Shown here: piece by piece, positions 16,980 through 25,041 of the stretch
How positions within the stretch are numbered: position 1 is the stretch's first letter
Layout: every line of letters begins with the position of its first letter
Assembly: GCF_022836875.1 (NCBI RefSeq)
Contig: NZ_CP090376.1
Location: forward strand, 2,046,001-2,110,000
From: Flavobacterium enshiense
Lineage (GTDB): Bacteria; Bacteroidota; Bacteroidia; Flavobacteriales; Flavobacteriaceae
Direction of reading: 5' to 3'
Length of the DNA: 64,000 nucleotides
Program-made: the position numbers and the translations under genes
Notes under the pieces: model-generated
What the model was told of the DNA's origin: nothing
The model's database searches: none
The model's input: only the letters and a program-made list of their open reading frames with translations

Positions 16980-17008
16980 ACTTTGTGTTTCAAAGTTTGC
17001 TACATTTG
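16980..17008 (+). promoter_or_regulatory. Palindrome and -7 box ahead of small membrane protein genes
   Basis: ACTTTGTGTTTCAAAGT (16980-16996) has perfect 6-bp arms around a 5-base centre and lies just upstream of an exact TAnnTTTG box, TACATTTG (17001-17008). It occupies the -33 region, so it may be a regulator site. Confidence 0.45.
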
Positions 17009-17104
17009 TAAATAGAAATCAGAAAGAGGGACGGCTGTTTAAGAATAGGAAAAGCCACTTTCATATGGTATACAAAAGAATCATTAATCAAAAAATCAAT
17101 AGTT

Positions 17105-17398
17105 ATGTTTAACAAATCAAACATAGGGAATGTAATCGGTTGGCTATTTGGCCTGCTTGCATTCGCAATTGGAGTAGTGAATACCTTTTGGGGTAATGAT
17201 CCTGGATTTGGGATTTTTATACTTCTTCTTTCGTTGCTTTATTTTCCTCCTTTAAATAAGTCTGTTAAGAAGAAAACGGGTTTGGCTGTTCCGAGCTGGT
17301 TAAAGATTGTCATAGGGGTCTTTATTCTTTGGGCGGCGCTGGGAGTAGGGGAATTGTTTGATAAAATACATCTTATGATAACGGATCTGAATTTATAA
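17105..17398 (+). CDS. Small membrane protein, 97 aa
   Basis: Three predicted membrane segments (about 8-28, 30-48, 65-85) and no charged motif that would suggest an enzyme. No family recognised. About 100 bases after a palindromic promoter, and followed by a lipoprotein and a DUF2809 gene on the same strand, which may form an operon. Confidence 0.6.
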   Translation: MFNKSNIGNVIGWLFGLLAFAIGVVNTFWGNDPGFGIFILLLSLLYFPPLNKSVKKKTGLAVPSWLKIVIGVFILWAALGVGELFDKIHLMITDLNL

Positions 17399-17472
17399 AC
17401 GCTTGCTTGAATTTATAACCTAAACCATATTATCAAGTATACATTCTTCAAATCATCAACAATACTTTTATT

Positions 17473-17853
17473 ATGCGAATACAGCTTTTAGCCCTATGCT
17501 TTATTTTGAGTTGCCTGTCATGTAAAAACTCAGATGATGGAAACCTTCAGGAAGAAAATCAATCATCGGAAAAGACGATAACTTTCGATAAAACAAAATG
17601 GAATACTAAGGACGGTCAGGATTATCCGTACAGGGATAAAATGCTTACCGATTTACGTGCGAATGATAAACTGAAGAAACTGAATAAATCGCAAGTCCTG
17701 GCTTTACTTGGTCAGCCCAATCGGGAAGATAAGAATTACCTGTTTTATACTATCGCACAGGAACGTCTCGGTTTTTTTCCATTGCACACTAAAACATTGG
17801 TGCTTAGACTTTCGGATAAGAGTATGGTTGAAGCTGTTTTGATACACGAATAA
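17473..17853 (+). CDS. Small lipoprotein with SmpA/BamE-like C-terminal part
   Basis: 126 aa. MRIQLLALCFILSCLSC ends in a lipobox cysteine at residue 17, so an envelope lipoprotein. The C-terminal half contains LNKSQVLALLGQPN followed by a tyrosine-rich strand, like the small SmpA/OmlA fold found in BamE and related lipoproteins. A true BamE role is not implied. Followed by the DUF2809 gene 56 bases later. Confidence 0.65.
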   Translation: MRIQLLALCFILSCLSCKNSDDGNLQEENQSSEKTITFDKTKWNTKDGQDYPYRDKMLTDLRANDKLKKLNKSQVLALLGQPNREDKNYLFYTIAQERLGFFPLHTKTLVLRLSDKSMVEAVLIHE

Positions 17854-17909
17854 AGCAGAGAAATGATTCCGAATGCTGCTCTTGAATATTTCCAACTAAA
17901 ATCAATTAT

Positions 17910-18308
17910 ATGTTGCTATTTAATAAAAACTACTTTGCCTTGACAGTCTTGATTTTCTGTGTTGAGGTTTTGATTGCTCTATTTGTACATGACAATTTTG
18001 TACGTCCTTATCTTGGGGATGTTCTGGTTGTTATTTTAATTTATTGTTTTTTGAAATCGTTCATAAAGCTTCCTGTTTTGACGGCCTCGGTAGCTGTACT
18101 GCTTTTTGCGTTCGGTATAGAATTTCTTCAATTTTTGGATATAGTCGAAAAACTGCATTTAGAATCATCAAAAGTGGCCAGAACGGTAATAGGAACTTCA
18201 TTCTCCTGGATTGATTTATTGACCTATGTTGCAGGAATCTCTATTGTAATTGCTGCAGAAAAGTATTGGTTTAATAAAGATATTAAAACACTGTCGGAAA
18301 ACGTGTGA
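17910..18308 (+). CDS. DUF2809 family membrane protein
   Basis: 132 aa with four predicted membrane helices. The pattern RPYLGDVLVVILIYCFL, FGIEFLQFL and the SWIDLLTYVAG motif near the C-terminus match DUF2809, a family of small bacterial inner-membrane proteins without a known role. Last gene of the small envelope group. Confidence 0.8.
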   Translation: MLLFNKNYFALTVLIFCVEVLIALFVHDNFVRPYLGDVLVVILIYCFLKSFIKLPVLTASVAVLLFAFGIEFLQFLDIVEKLHLESSKVARTVIGTSFSWIDLLTYVAGISIVIAAEKYWFNKDIKTLSENV

Positions 18309-18460
18309 TTGGTTAGGTTATGCTAAATCAAAATCATTATAAACCGAAAATGTATCAGTAAAAAGGTGATAGGGCTGGACGCGATGAGGTTTAGGGAGAT
18401 AAATCAACATCATATTTTCATTTGGGCAGACATTGTGGTAACTTTGTTATAAGCAGTTAT

Positions 18461-18580
18461 AAAGGGATAAGGGATAAGGGATAAGGAAGGGATAAGAGAT
18501 AAGAGAAAAGGGATAAGAGAAAAGGGAAAAGGGAAAAGAGAGAAGGGAATAGAGTAGAGGATAGAGAAGGAGAGGTTTTA
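18461..18580. repeat. Purine-rich GGGATAA/GGGAAAA tandem tract
   Basis: About 115 bases almost free of C, built from degenerate AGGGATA and AGGGAAA units, directly before a gene start. On the other strand it is a polypyrimidine tract. A short version lies at 14059-14100. Confidence 0.7.
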
Positions 18581-18601
18581 GTACAACTGTTTATGATTAT
18601 T

Positions 18602-19159
18602 ATGTCTGATAAGAAGTATATATACTGTCTTGAATCGGTCCAGGATGCAGAAGTATCCGGAAAGAGCCCTATTGTCCCATCGCTGGAAGCGTTAGCGATG
18701 CAGTACGGTATTACTAATGTATACAAAGCCTGCGACTGCATAGAGGGGTTTGAAGAGAGTATCAGTACCTTGTTGTATGAAGACCGTCATTTTAAGGATT
18801 ATGCTCTTATTTATCTAGTGTTTGAGGGGAGAAGTAATGAACTCAAAATAGACAATTACTACTATAGCTTCGAGGAAATTGCCGAGTTTTTTGAAGGCAA
18901 ACTGAAAGGCAAGATCATCCACTTTGCCAATACCCTGCAACTGGACCTGGAAGAGGAAACCTTTCAGTACTTCTTAGATGTTACCGGAGCCAAAGCGGTT
19001 TCCGGTTATGTAAATTCGGTTCCTATTTTAAGTACGATGCTGGACAATCTGTATTTTTCGCTTAGTCAGGAGTATGACGACGTGGTGGAGTTGACTGAGG
19101 CTTTGTTTGAGAAGCAGTATACATTGTGTGCCGGTATGGGGTTTAGGGTTTATTATTAA
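18602..19159 (+). CDS. Uncharacterised protein, possibly DUF6642-like
   Basis: 185 aa from ATG 18602 (an ATG three codons upstream at 18593 is equally possible). Opening KKYIYCLESVQDAE, a central segment IIHFANTLQLDL and a VTGAKAVSGYV block resemble, from memory, small Bacteroidota proteins called DUF6642, which look like reduced caspase/CHAT-type folds. The catalytic His/Cys positions of such peptidases are not convincing here. No signal peptide. Its promoter region is the purine tract, and repeat copies start 5 bases after the stop. Confidence 0.55.
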   Translation: MSDKKYIYCLESVQDAEVSGKSPIVPSLEALAMQYGITNVYKACDCIEGFEESISTLLYEDRHFKDYALIYLVFEGRSNELKIDNYYYSFEEIAEFFEGKLKGKIIHFANTLQLDLEEETFQYFLDVTGAKAVSGYVNSVPILSTMLDNLYFSLSQEYDDVVELTEALFEKQYTLCAGMGFRVYY

Positions 19160-19164
19160 GGGGC

Positions 19165-19249
19165 CCTTCGACAGGCTCAGGGACCGAGCTGGCATTAAAT
19201 TGGCTATCTCTTTTAGTCCCTTCTGGTGGCTGAGGCTCTCGAAGCCACA
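19165..19249. repeat. Dispersed repeat family, copy R1
   Basis: Begins CCTTCGACAGGCTCAGG, has the core GGCATTAAATTGGCTATCTC and ends GGTGGCTGAGGCTCTCGAAG plus CCAC. The two ends are inversely related, so the copy can fold. Lies 5 bases after the gene at 18602-19159. Confidence 0.8.
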
Positions 19250-19276
19250 CGTGCTTTAGGCTGTAAAAAGATGTGT

Positions 19277-19359
19277 CTTCGAGGACTTCAGGCACCGTAC
19301 TAATATTAAAGCAGCTATCTCTTTTACAGCGTTCCGGTGGCTGAGGTTCTCGAAGCCAC
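19277..19359. repeat. Dispersed repeat family, copy R2
   Basis: Starts CTTCGAGGACTTCAGGCACCG and ends GTTCCGGTGGCTGAGGTTCT plus CGAAGCCAC; abuts the stop codon of the GIY-YIG gene (19362). Confidence 0.8.
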
Positions 19360-19361
19360 AC

Positions 19362-19655
19362 TTATTTATTTAAATCTTTATATGAAATGGCTAATGTGGA
19401 CAGAAGTTCTAAATTGCCTTGCATTAGTGCTTCTTTCTTTTTTCTGCTCCAACCCTGTATTTGTTTTTCTCTGTAAAAGGCTTGGTCAATTCTATGGTAT
19501 TCTTCATAGTAGCGAAGTTTTACGGGGAGTCGTTTCTTTGTGTGATTTGCGCCTTCTCCTCGTTGGTGTTGTTCGAGCCTTCTTTCTAAATCGGTTGTGC
19601 TTCCTGTATAGTAGCTTCCGTCTGCGCATTCTAAGATGTATAAGTATCCTTTCAT
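19362..19655 (-). CDS. Solitary GIY-YIG nuclease-domain protein
   Basis: 97 aa, essentially one GIY-YIG domain: [18 protein letters not shown] (the G-Y-L...Y-T-G form of the motif), a conserved arginine in DLERRLEQH, and the metal-binding glutamate expected in [16 protein letters not shown]. The family is often called UPF0213/YhbQ-like. It starts at ATG 19655; the upstream in-frame codons come from a repeat. The gene sits exactly between repeat copies R2 and R3 with 2 and 23 bases to spare, which suggests a link between nuclease and repeats. Cutting activity and targets are unknown. Confidence 0.85.
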   Translation of the reverse strand: MKGYLYILECADGSYYTGSTTDLERRLEQHQRGEGANHTKKRLPVKLRYYEEYHRIDQAFYREKQIQGWSRKKKEALMQGNLELLSTLAISYKDLNK

Positions 19656-19678
19656 TTTTTTTTGTTTTTTTGATGTGC

Positions 19679-19826
19679 CTTCGAGAACCTCAGGCACCGA
19701 CCTTCGACCCTTCGACAGACTCAGGGAATTAATTCAGGCACCGTGCTGGCGTTAAATTGGCTTTCTCTTTTACTACGTTCCGGTGGCTGATGAGGTTTCT
19801 GAGCCTGTCGAAGGGTCGAAGCCACG
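19679..19826. repeat. Dispersed repeat family, copy R3 (double copy)
   Basis: Contains CCTTCGAGAACCTCAGGCAC, CCCTTCGACAGACTCAGG, GGCGTTAAATTGGC, GTTCCGGTGGCTGA and CTGAGCCTGTCGAAG. Homology with copy R6 continues into the flank (CACGTCTTTT...TGAATTATTTCAT). Confidence 0.8.
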
Positions 19827-19839
19827 TCTTTTCACTGAA

Positions 19840-20022
19840 TTATTTCATCAGGAGGGTGTCTGGGTCGAGGCCCATGTATTCGCAGAATTCGTGGATGGTG
19901 ACCATCTGGTGTTTTTGTTTGTTGTTTTGTTCTTTGATCCTGGCGTAGATGTTGCGGGACTGGCGCTCGCTTTTTCCGGTGATTTGCTGGATGTCTTTGG
20001 GGTAGATACACATTCTTTTCAT
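19840..20022 (-). CDS. Small HTH-like DNA-binding protein, 60 aa
   Basis: MKRMCIYPKDIQQITGKSER... followed by SRNIYARIKEQ looks like a compact helix-turn-helix or winged-helix protein of a type common in Bacteroidota accessory DNA; the C-terminal VTIHEFCEYMGLDPDTL is the conserved end. It faces away from the 249-aa gene across a 366-base intergenic region with an 11-bp iteron array, which could be its binding site. The 3' end merges with repeat R3. A second ATG lies at 20013. Confidence 0.6.
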   Translation of the reverse strand: MKRMCIYPKDIQQITGKSERQSRNIYARIKEQNNKQKHQMVTIHEFCEYMGLDPDTLLMK

Positions 20023-20080
20023 GGCTGTTTTTTTGTGGTTGTTTTACTGTTTTTGATGCTCATTTTATTACTCGGCTTTA

Positions 20081-20179
20081 CATGACTTTTGTATGGCTTA
20101 TATATGGCTTTGGTATGGCTTTGGTATGGCTTTGGTATGGCTTTGGTATGGCTTAAGTATGGAGTAAATATGGTTTAAA
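20081..20179. repeat. 11-bp direct-repeat (iteron-like) array
   Basis: Nine consecutive 11-base units, consensus TATGGCTTTGG: four identical units at 20103-20146, a degenerate unit on the left (20092-20102) and a weaker one before it, and TATGGCTTAAG, TATGGAGTAAA, TATGGTTTAAA on the right. The period is close to one DNA helical turn, so bound proteins would line up on one face. It lies between divergent genes at 20022 and 20389. The rest of the intergenic region (20180-20388) is AT-rich with a short GGC-rich stretch and no other signal that I can name. Confidence 0.85.
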
Positions 20180-20388
20180 TATTTATGATTTTTCTTTCAA
20201 ATTTGAAATACAAATATTATGCCATATTTGTAAGAAAATATATTGTTTTGGAGATTATGGTCTAAAAGTGGCGGTTTTGGTGTTTTTCGGCAAAAGGCGG
20301 CAATTTCGGCAATGGCATGGTTTTTTGGCCCGGGCTTTGTTTTGACTTTGGCATGAAACAATTACTAACTTTTTTAAATTTTTAGATT

Positions 20389-21138
20389 ATGGCAAAGTCC
20401 AAAGGAATTATCAAGATTGAGGGAACAGTAGAAGATTTAACATTCTATAAACAAGATGGGGTGTATTATGTGCGCAAAAAAGGAGGTATCGATAAAAGCC
20501 GTATCGCTAAGGATGCGAACTTTATCCGTACGAGAGAGAACAATTCGGAATTTGGGGGTAGTGGCAGAAGCGGTAAACTGCTGCGCACGGCTTTGGGTAC
20601 GATGGTGTTTAAGGCTAAAGACAGCCGTTTGGCCAGCCGCTTGTTACAAACGATGTCCCGAGTTAAGGGTTTCGATACGGTATCGGCAAGAGGAAAACGC
20701 AATGTGGCGGAAGGGATTGCTACTCCGGAAGGAAAACAAGCCTTAAAAGGGTTTGATTTTAATAATCGTGCGGAACTTAGCAGTGTGTTGTTTGCCGCTT
20801 ATGATCTGGACACCGCAACGGGCGTGATTTCTTTAAATAATGTACTTCCTGCCGAGCAGGTTTTGTTTCCACAAGGGGCCACTCATGTGAGTTTTCAAGG
20901 GGCGGTTTTGGCATTGGATTTCGGTACGGAGAAATGGGAAGTGGCGTACTCGAATATTGTGAACCGTCCGCTCAACCTGACTCCGACTACCATTACTTTA
21001 ACGCCCAGCAGCGTACCTACGGGAACGGGACAGCAGTTTTTCGTACTATTCTTATCATTTTATCAGGAGGTGAACGGAGTGCAGTATTCTATGAAGAATG
21101 AGGAGTATAATGTGCTGAATATTTTGGAGGTGATTTAG
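20389..21138 (+). CDS. Uncharacterised 249-aa protein of a Flavobacteriia-type accessory family
   Basis: No domain recognised. The N-terminus MAKSKGIIKIEGTVEDLTFY and a basic central part (RTRENNSEFGGSGRSGKLLR, SRLLQTMSRVK) look like a nucleic-acid or filament-associated protein; the C-terminal 90 residues are beta-rich and Thr/Pro-rich (NLTPTTITLTPSSVPTGTG). No signal peptide or membrane segment. I have the impression that such proteins are common and multi-copy in flavobacteria, but I cannot check. GC content is higher than in the genes to the right. It has its own terminator and is preceded by the iteron array. Confidence 0.6.
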   Translation: MAKSKGIIKIEGTVEDLTFYKQDGVYYVRKKGGIDKSRIAKDANFIRTRENNSEFGGSGRSGKLLRTALGTMVFKAKDSRLASRLLQTMSRVKGFDTVSARGKRNVAEGIATPEGKQALKGFDFNNRAELSSVLFAAYDLDTATGVISLNNVLPAEQVLFPQGATHVSFQGAVLALDFGTEKWEVAYSNIVNRPLNLTPTTITLTPSSVPTGTGQQFFVLFLSFYQEVNGVQYSMKNEEYNVLNILEVI

Positions 21139-21167
21139 AGGTTGCTTCGCTCTGTTCGCAATGATGG

Positions 21168-21204
21168 AACCCTGTGCTTTTTATAGCATGGGGTTTCTTT
21201 TTTT
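21168..21204 (+). terminator. Terminator of the 249-aa gene
   Basis: AACCCTGTGCT and AGCATGGGGTT pair (with one wobble) around a short T-rich loop, followed by TTTCTTTTTTT. Confidence 0.7.
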
Positions 21205-21211
21205 GCAGATG

Positions 21212-21394
21212 TAGCTTCTAGAGCCTCAACCATCGTGACGACATTAATTTTAATTTATCTGCCACAAAATCTAGGAGAAATAAATGTGACTTTTACCCTA
21301 TGACAGGCTCAGTGTAGTATCAGGTACCACGTTGGCATTAAAATAGCTTTTCTTACAGATAAGGTTCTCATCGTTTCGGTGGCTGAGCCTCCTT
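21212..21394. repeat. Dispersed repeat family, degenerate copy R4
   Basis: GCTTCTAGAGCCTCAACCA, TGACAGGCTCAGTG, GTTGGCATTAAAATAGCTTTT and TTTCGGTGGCTGAGCCT preserve the order of the family elements with many substitutions. Together with the short flanks it fills the 376-base space between 21138 and 21515. Confidence 0.65.
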
Positions 21395-21514
21395 TAGATT
21401 TACTGACAGATATTCATTATCGTTGAATATTCCGTTCTATTTTTTTATACCAACTATTCCTGATTAGGTTTTATTTTGTGTTTTTCTGTTTCCCAATCTT
21501 TTTCCATAAAAAAA

Positions 21515-24500
21515 TTATCCTATAGCCATTTTAGCTGAGTCTTTCCAAAGATAATTTGGCAACGGTTCTTTTAGTTCCCATTTTACATTCATAGGTTTTG
21601 ATCCCTCTGTCTCTTTAAAAATTCCTTCGCCTATAAAAACATAACCTAATGTGTTTCCATTTTCATCATTTGCCTTTTCTCTAACAAAAAGTAATATCTT
21701 TTTATTATCCACAACATGATTTATATAAGACAATCCTTTTCCTTTATCAGGTCTGTAAGCATTATGGGACTGCCAATGAAATAATGTTTCACTTATAGCG
21801 TAATCATCATACATAGTTGTTGGAGAAAAATTTTCTTCCGATTTGATTAAATTAATAAAGAGTATTTCTGTATTTAAATTTATATTTTCAGCATTACCCT
21901 CCCTACTAGATGATTTTTTTTCAAAAGTACTTAACCTGAATGCAGCTAATATTTGATCTCTTGTGTAGCGAGCATGTAGTTTTAATGGTTGATTATATGG
22001 TAATTGAATATCAACTTCTTTAAAATCAACTTTATCAATTAATAGCTCTAAAACTTCTATAATTTCCTTAACTAGGACTTTGTTTTTTCCTATTTCATTT
22101 ATACTTTTTTCTAATGAATCAAATCCTCCTGCATTTTGCCAAACGTCGTAGTGCAACATTAATAACATCATTTTTTCATTTTCATTAAATTCATTGATAT
22201 TAATGTTGAAACCTTGATTGGCTATGTCTAAAATAAAATTGAAATAGCTAGTAGAATTAGTTGACAACCATTTATTTCTAATAGCGGAATAAATTTGTTT
22301 TTCATTAATGTCTTCAAAATTTTCAATGACTCCGGCTCTTTGACGCAACCTTGACCAACTATCTTTTTTATAAATTGTTTCAATAGGAATATGATTAAAT
22401 TCAATGAAATTATTTAATGTTAGGGGTAAAGTAGTTTGATGCTGATAGTTTCTGATTTTATTTAAGAGCTGATTTACATTTAAAGAAGTGGCTTTTCTAA
22501 TGTTTTCAAGGATTGTCTCTTTTGTTTTTTTCTCTAAAACAATTGAACAGCCTAAAGGTAAGTGTGGAAAATCATTTTCAATTTCTTTTTGAACTGAAGT
22601 AGTTGTTTTACCAATTATGGCTCTAAACTTGCTTTCGAAATCATATTCAGGCCTAGCATTCCCAACAAAATCAAGTACTGTTAAACATTCTTTTCCATCA
22701 GCCAAACGTAGACCACGACCTAATTGCTGTAAAAAAACAGTTAAACTTTCTGTTGGTCTTAGAAACAAAACGGTATCTATTTCGGGAATATCAACACCTT
22801 CATTAAAAATATCTACAACAAATAAATAATTTATTTCTTTGTTCTTTAATTGCCATCTTAATTGTTCTCTTTCAGTAGAATTTTTACCGGTCAAATAGGC
22901 TGCTTTGAGGCCCGCAAGACTAAATTTTTCCGCCATAAAAATTGCATGCTCGATGCTAACACAAAATCCAAGTGCGCAAACGTTATTTAAATCTATTGTA
23001 TACTTTTGGAGATTTTTAATTATCTGACCAACTCGTGAATCATTATTGGTATAAAGATTAGTTAATTCACTAGCAACATATCTACCTTTTTCCCATTTAA
23101 CTTTTGTTAAATCAACACTATCGGTAATTCCAAAATATTGAAAAGGGCAAAGTAACTTTTTGTTCAATGCTTCAGGAAGTCTAATTTCTGCAGCAACACG
23201 ATTACAAAAATCATCTAAAATATTTTCACCATCCATACGTTCTGGTGTGGCAGTAAGTCCTAAAAGAACTTTGGGGTTAAAATAATTTAAAATAGGCCTG
23301 TATGATGTTGCAGAAATATGATGTGCTTCATCAAGTATTATGAAATCATAGTACTCAGGTGAAAGTTTTACACTATTTAATTTATTATTCAATGTTTGAA
23401 CGGATGCAAATACATACTCGTTATTTGAAGGTTCTAAGCCATCAACCCATAAATCTCCAAAATTATTATCTTGTAAAATTCCTTGAAAGGTAGCTCTTGC
23501 TTGTTGCAAAATTTCTTTGCGGTGAGCAATAAACAATAACTTAAAAGAAGTATTATTTCTTTTAAAGTTTTTATAATCAAACGCAGAAATTACAGTTTTT
23601 CCGGTACCGGTTGCAGCAACAACTAGATTTTTATTTCTCCCGTGGATCGATCGTTCCACTTCTAATTTTTCAAGAATTTCATTTTGATATGTAAACGGTT
23701 TAATATCAAAAAAAGAAACATTTAATTGAAAATCTTTAGAGAATTTCCCTTCATTTAATGCTTTTGCAAGTTTCTCAACATGATTTTTAGGATCAAACAA
23801 TTCGAAATCTGTGTTTTGCCAATATGATTCAAAAGTTTTACGAAATTTATCGATAATATGACCGACTTCTTTTGTCGTAATTTTTAGGTTCCACTCTAAA
23901 CCATCGGTCAATGCTGAACGCGAAAAATTAGATGACCCAATATAACCAGTATGAAATCCGCTATTTCTTTCGAACAAATATGCTTTAGCATGTAATCTCT
24001 CATTGCCTGTGTTATAAGAAACTTTAACTTCACTATTAGGTAAAGAAGCTAAAAATTCAACAGCTTTGGAGTCAGTTGCTCCAACATATGTGGTTGTTAT
24101 AACTCGTAGTTTTCCTCCTCGATTGGTAAATTCTTTCAATTCTTGTTCTAAAATTCTAATGCCTTTCCATTTGATAAAAGACACCAACAAATCCACTCTA
24201 TCTGAAGAAAGAATTTCTTTTCTTAATTCACTTTCGAGCGTTGTTCCCGAATTACCACCTGTGAATAGTTCGCTATGAGTTAATCTTGTATATGGAGTTA
24301 TTTCTTTAAGACGTAAATCTAAATCAGTGAAATGAGAGTCAATTTTCGTAAAGACAGCTTTAAGGATTTTACCTTCCGTGATGATTAAATCATTATCAAA
24401 CTCTTCTTTGTTTATTTCATCTCTTAAGAACAGAATAATTTTATTAGCAACATCTATTTGCCTCTCTAAAACATCATCTGCTTTAATAAGGTTAAAGGCA

Positions 24501-24655
24501 TGTTTAATAGTACTGCCGATATGTTGTGATAACAATTGAGCAGCTTCGGCTTTATCTATTGTAGTTGTTTTAATTTGGAAAACACTTTTGTCTAATTCTT
24601 CAATTTTCTTATTCACTAGTTTTGTAACTAGTTCTTCATAAATGCCTTGATTCAT
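21515..24655 (-). CDS. PLD-nuclease-like/SF2 helicase/DUF3427 protein
   Basis: 1046 aa in three parts. Residues 130-275: phospholipase D-like domain with one HxK motif (H222, K224, LHAKAYLF) and GSSNFS. Residues 320-690: DEAD/DEAH superfamily 2 helicase with Walker A AATGTGKT (about 347), DEAH (442-445), LTATPERMDG, and motif VI QQLGRGLR. C-terminal 350 residues: a DUF3427-type domain ending in a beta-rich stretch. Such proteins are dispersed in accessory genome islands and are candidate phage-defence or DNA-repair nuclease-helicases. It overlaps the NUDIX gene by 4 bases (ATGA), so the two are translated together. Low GC compared with core genes suggests horizontal transfer. Confidence 0.85.
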   Translation of the reverse strand: MNQGIYEELVTKLVNKKIEELDKSVFQIKTTTIDKAEAAQLLSQHIGSTIKHAFNLIKADDVLERQIDVANKIILFLRDEINKEEFDNDLIITEGKILKAVFTKIDSHFTDLDLRLKEITPYTRLTHSELFTGGNSGTTLESELRKEILSSDRVDLLVSFIKWKGIRILEQELKEFTNRGGKLRVITTTYVGATDSKAVEFLASLPNSEVKVSYNTGNERLHAKAYLFERNSGFHTGYIGSSNFSRSALTDGLEWNLKITTKEVGHIIDKFRKTFESYWQNTDFELFDPKNHVEKLAKALNEGKFSKDFQLNVSFFDIKPFTYQNEILEKLEVERSIHGRNKNLVVAATGTGKTVISAFDYKNFKRNNTSFKLLFIAHRKEILQQARATFQGILQDNNFGDLWVDGLEPSNNEYVFASVQTLNNKLNSVKLSPEYYDFIILDEAHHISATSYRPILNYFNPKVLLGLTATPERMDGENILDDFCNRVAAEIRLPEALNKKLLCPFQYFGITDSVDLTKVKWEKGRYVASELTNLYTNNDSRVGQIIKNLQKYTIDLNNVCALGFCVSIEHAIFMAEKFSLAGLKAAYLTGKNSTEREQLRWQLKNKEINYLFVVDIFNEGVDIPEIDTVLFLRPTESLTVFLQQLGRGLRLADGKECLTVLDFVGNARPEYDFESKFRAIIGKTTTSVQKEIENDFPHLPLGCSIVLEKKTKETILENIRKATSLNVNQLLNKIRNYQHQTTLPLTLNNFIEFNHIPIETIYKKDSWSRLRQRAGVIENFEDINEKQIYSAIRNKWLSTNSTSYFNFILDIANQGFNININEFNENEKMMLLMLHYDVWQNAGGFDSLEKSINEIGKNKVLVKEIIEVLELLIDKVDFKEVDIQLPYNQPLKLHARYTRDQILAAFRLSTFEKKSSSREGNAENINLNTEILFINLIKSEENFSPTTMYDDYAISETLFHWQSHNAYRPDKGKGLSYINHVVDNKKILLFVREKANDENGNTLGYVFIGEGIFKETEGSKPMNVKWELKEPLPNYLWKDSAKMAIG

Positions 24656-25041
24656 AACTGTCCAATCTTTAAGAGTTCGTCAACAATTGGTAAATCTGCT
24701 TCGGCCCAATCTAAATTTAACAACTCTGATTTTGATAATAATTTATAATCGGAATGCTCATATAATTGGATTTCACCGGTCGTATAATGCGCTAGAAATG
24801 GTATCAAATTGATTTTGAAGTCTCCATAATCGTAAATGCTATTAGAAATCTTCTTAATAATGTCAATTTCAATATTAATCTCTTCTTTTATTTCTCGTTT
24901 TATACAATCTATTTCACTTTCTCCTTGTTCTAATTTTCCTCCAGGAAATTCCCATTTTAAAGGCAACTTCATTTTATCACTTCTTTGAACAGCCAATATT
25001 TTATCGTCGAAAAAAATTATTGCACAGGTAACATTAATCAT
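24652..25041 (-). CDS. NUDIX hydrolase, MutT-like
   Basis: 129 aa with a complete Nudix box: GGKLEQGESEID...REIKEEI, fitting G-x5-E-x7-REUxEExGU. The N-terminus VTCAIIFFDDKILAVQRS and FPGG fit (deoxy)nucleoside triphosphate pyrophosphohydrolases of the MutT/CTP-cleaving type. I start at ATG 25041. First gene of the pair with the PLD-helicase; coupling suggests that nucleotide hydrolysis supports the helicase-nuclease. The exact nucleotide is unknown. Confidence 0.88.
   Translation of the reverse strand: MINVTCAIIFFDDKILAVQRSDKMKLPLKWEFPGGKLEQGESEIDCIKREIKEEINIEIDIIKKISNSIYDYGDFKINLIPFLAHYTTGEIQLYEHSDYKLLSKSELLNLDWAEADLPIVDELLKIGQL

Noticed and set aside
16930..17112. 60-aa plus-strand frame from the ATG opposite the MpaB-like start
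   Set aside because: It covers the promoter and palindrome region of the following genes and has biased composition.
19337..19732. 131-aa plus-strand frame across the GIY-YIG gene
   Set aside because: Antisense to a well-conserved nuclease and ends within the repeats.
20081..20179. Possible CRISPR or plasmid origin
   Set aside because: Unit is only 11 bases with no spacers, and no replication initiator is nearby; kept as an iteron-like array.
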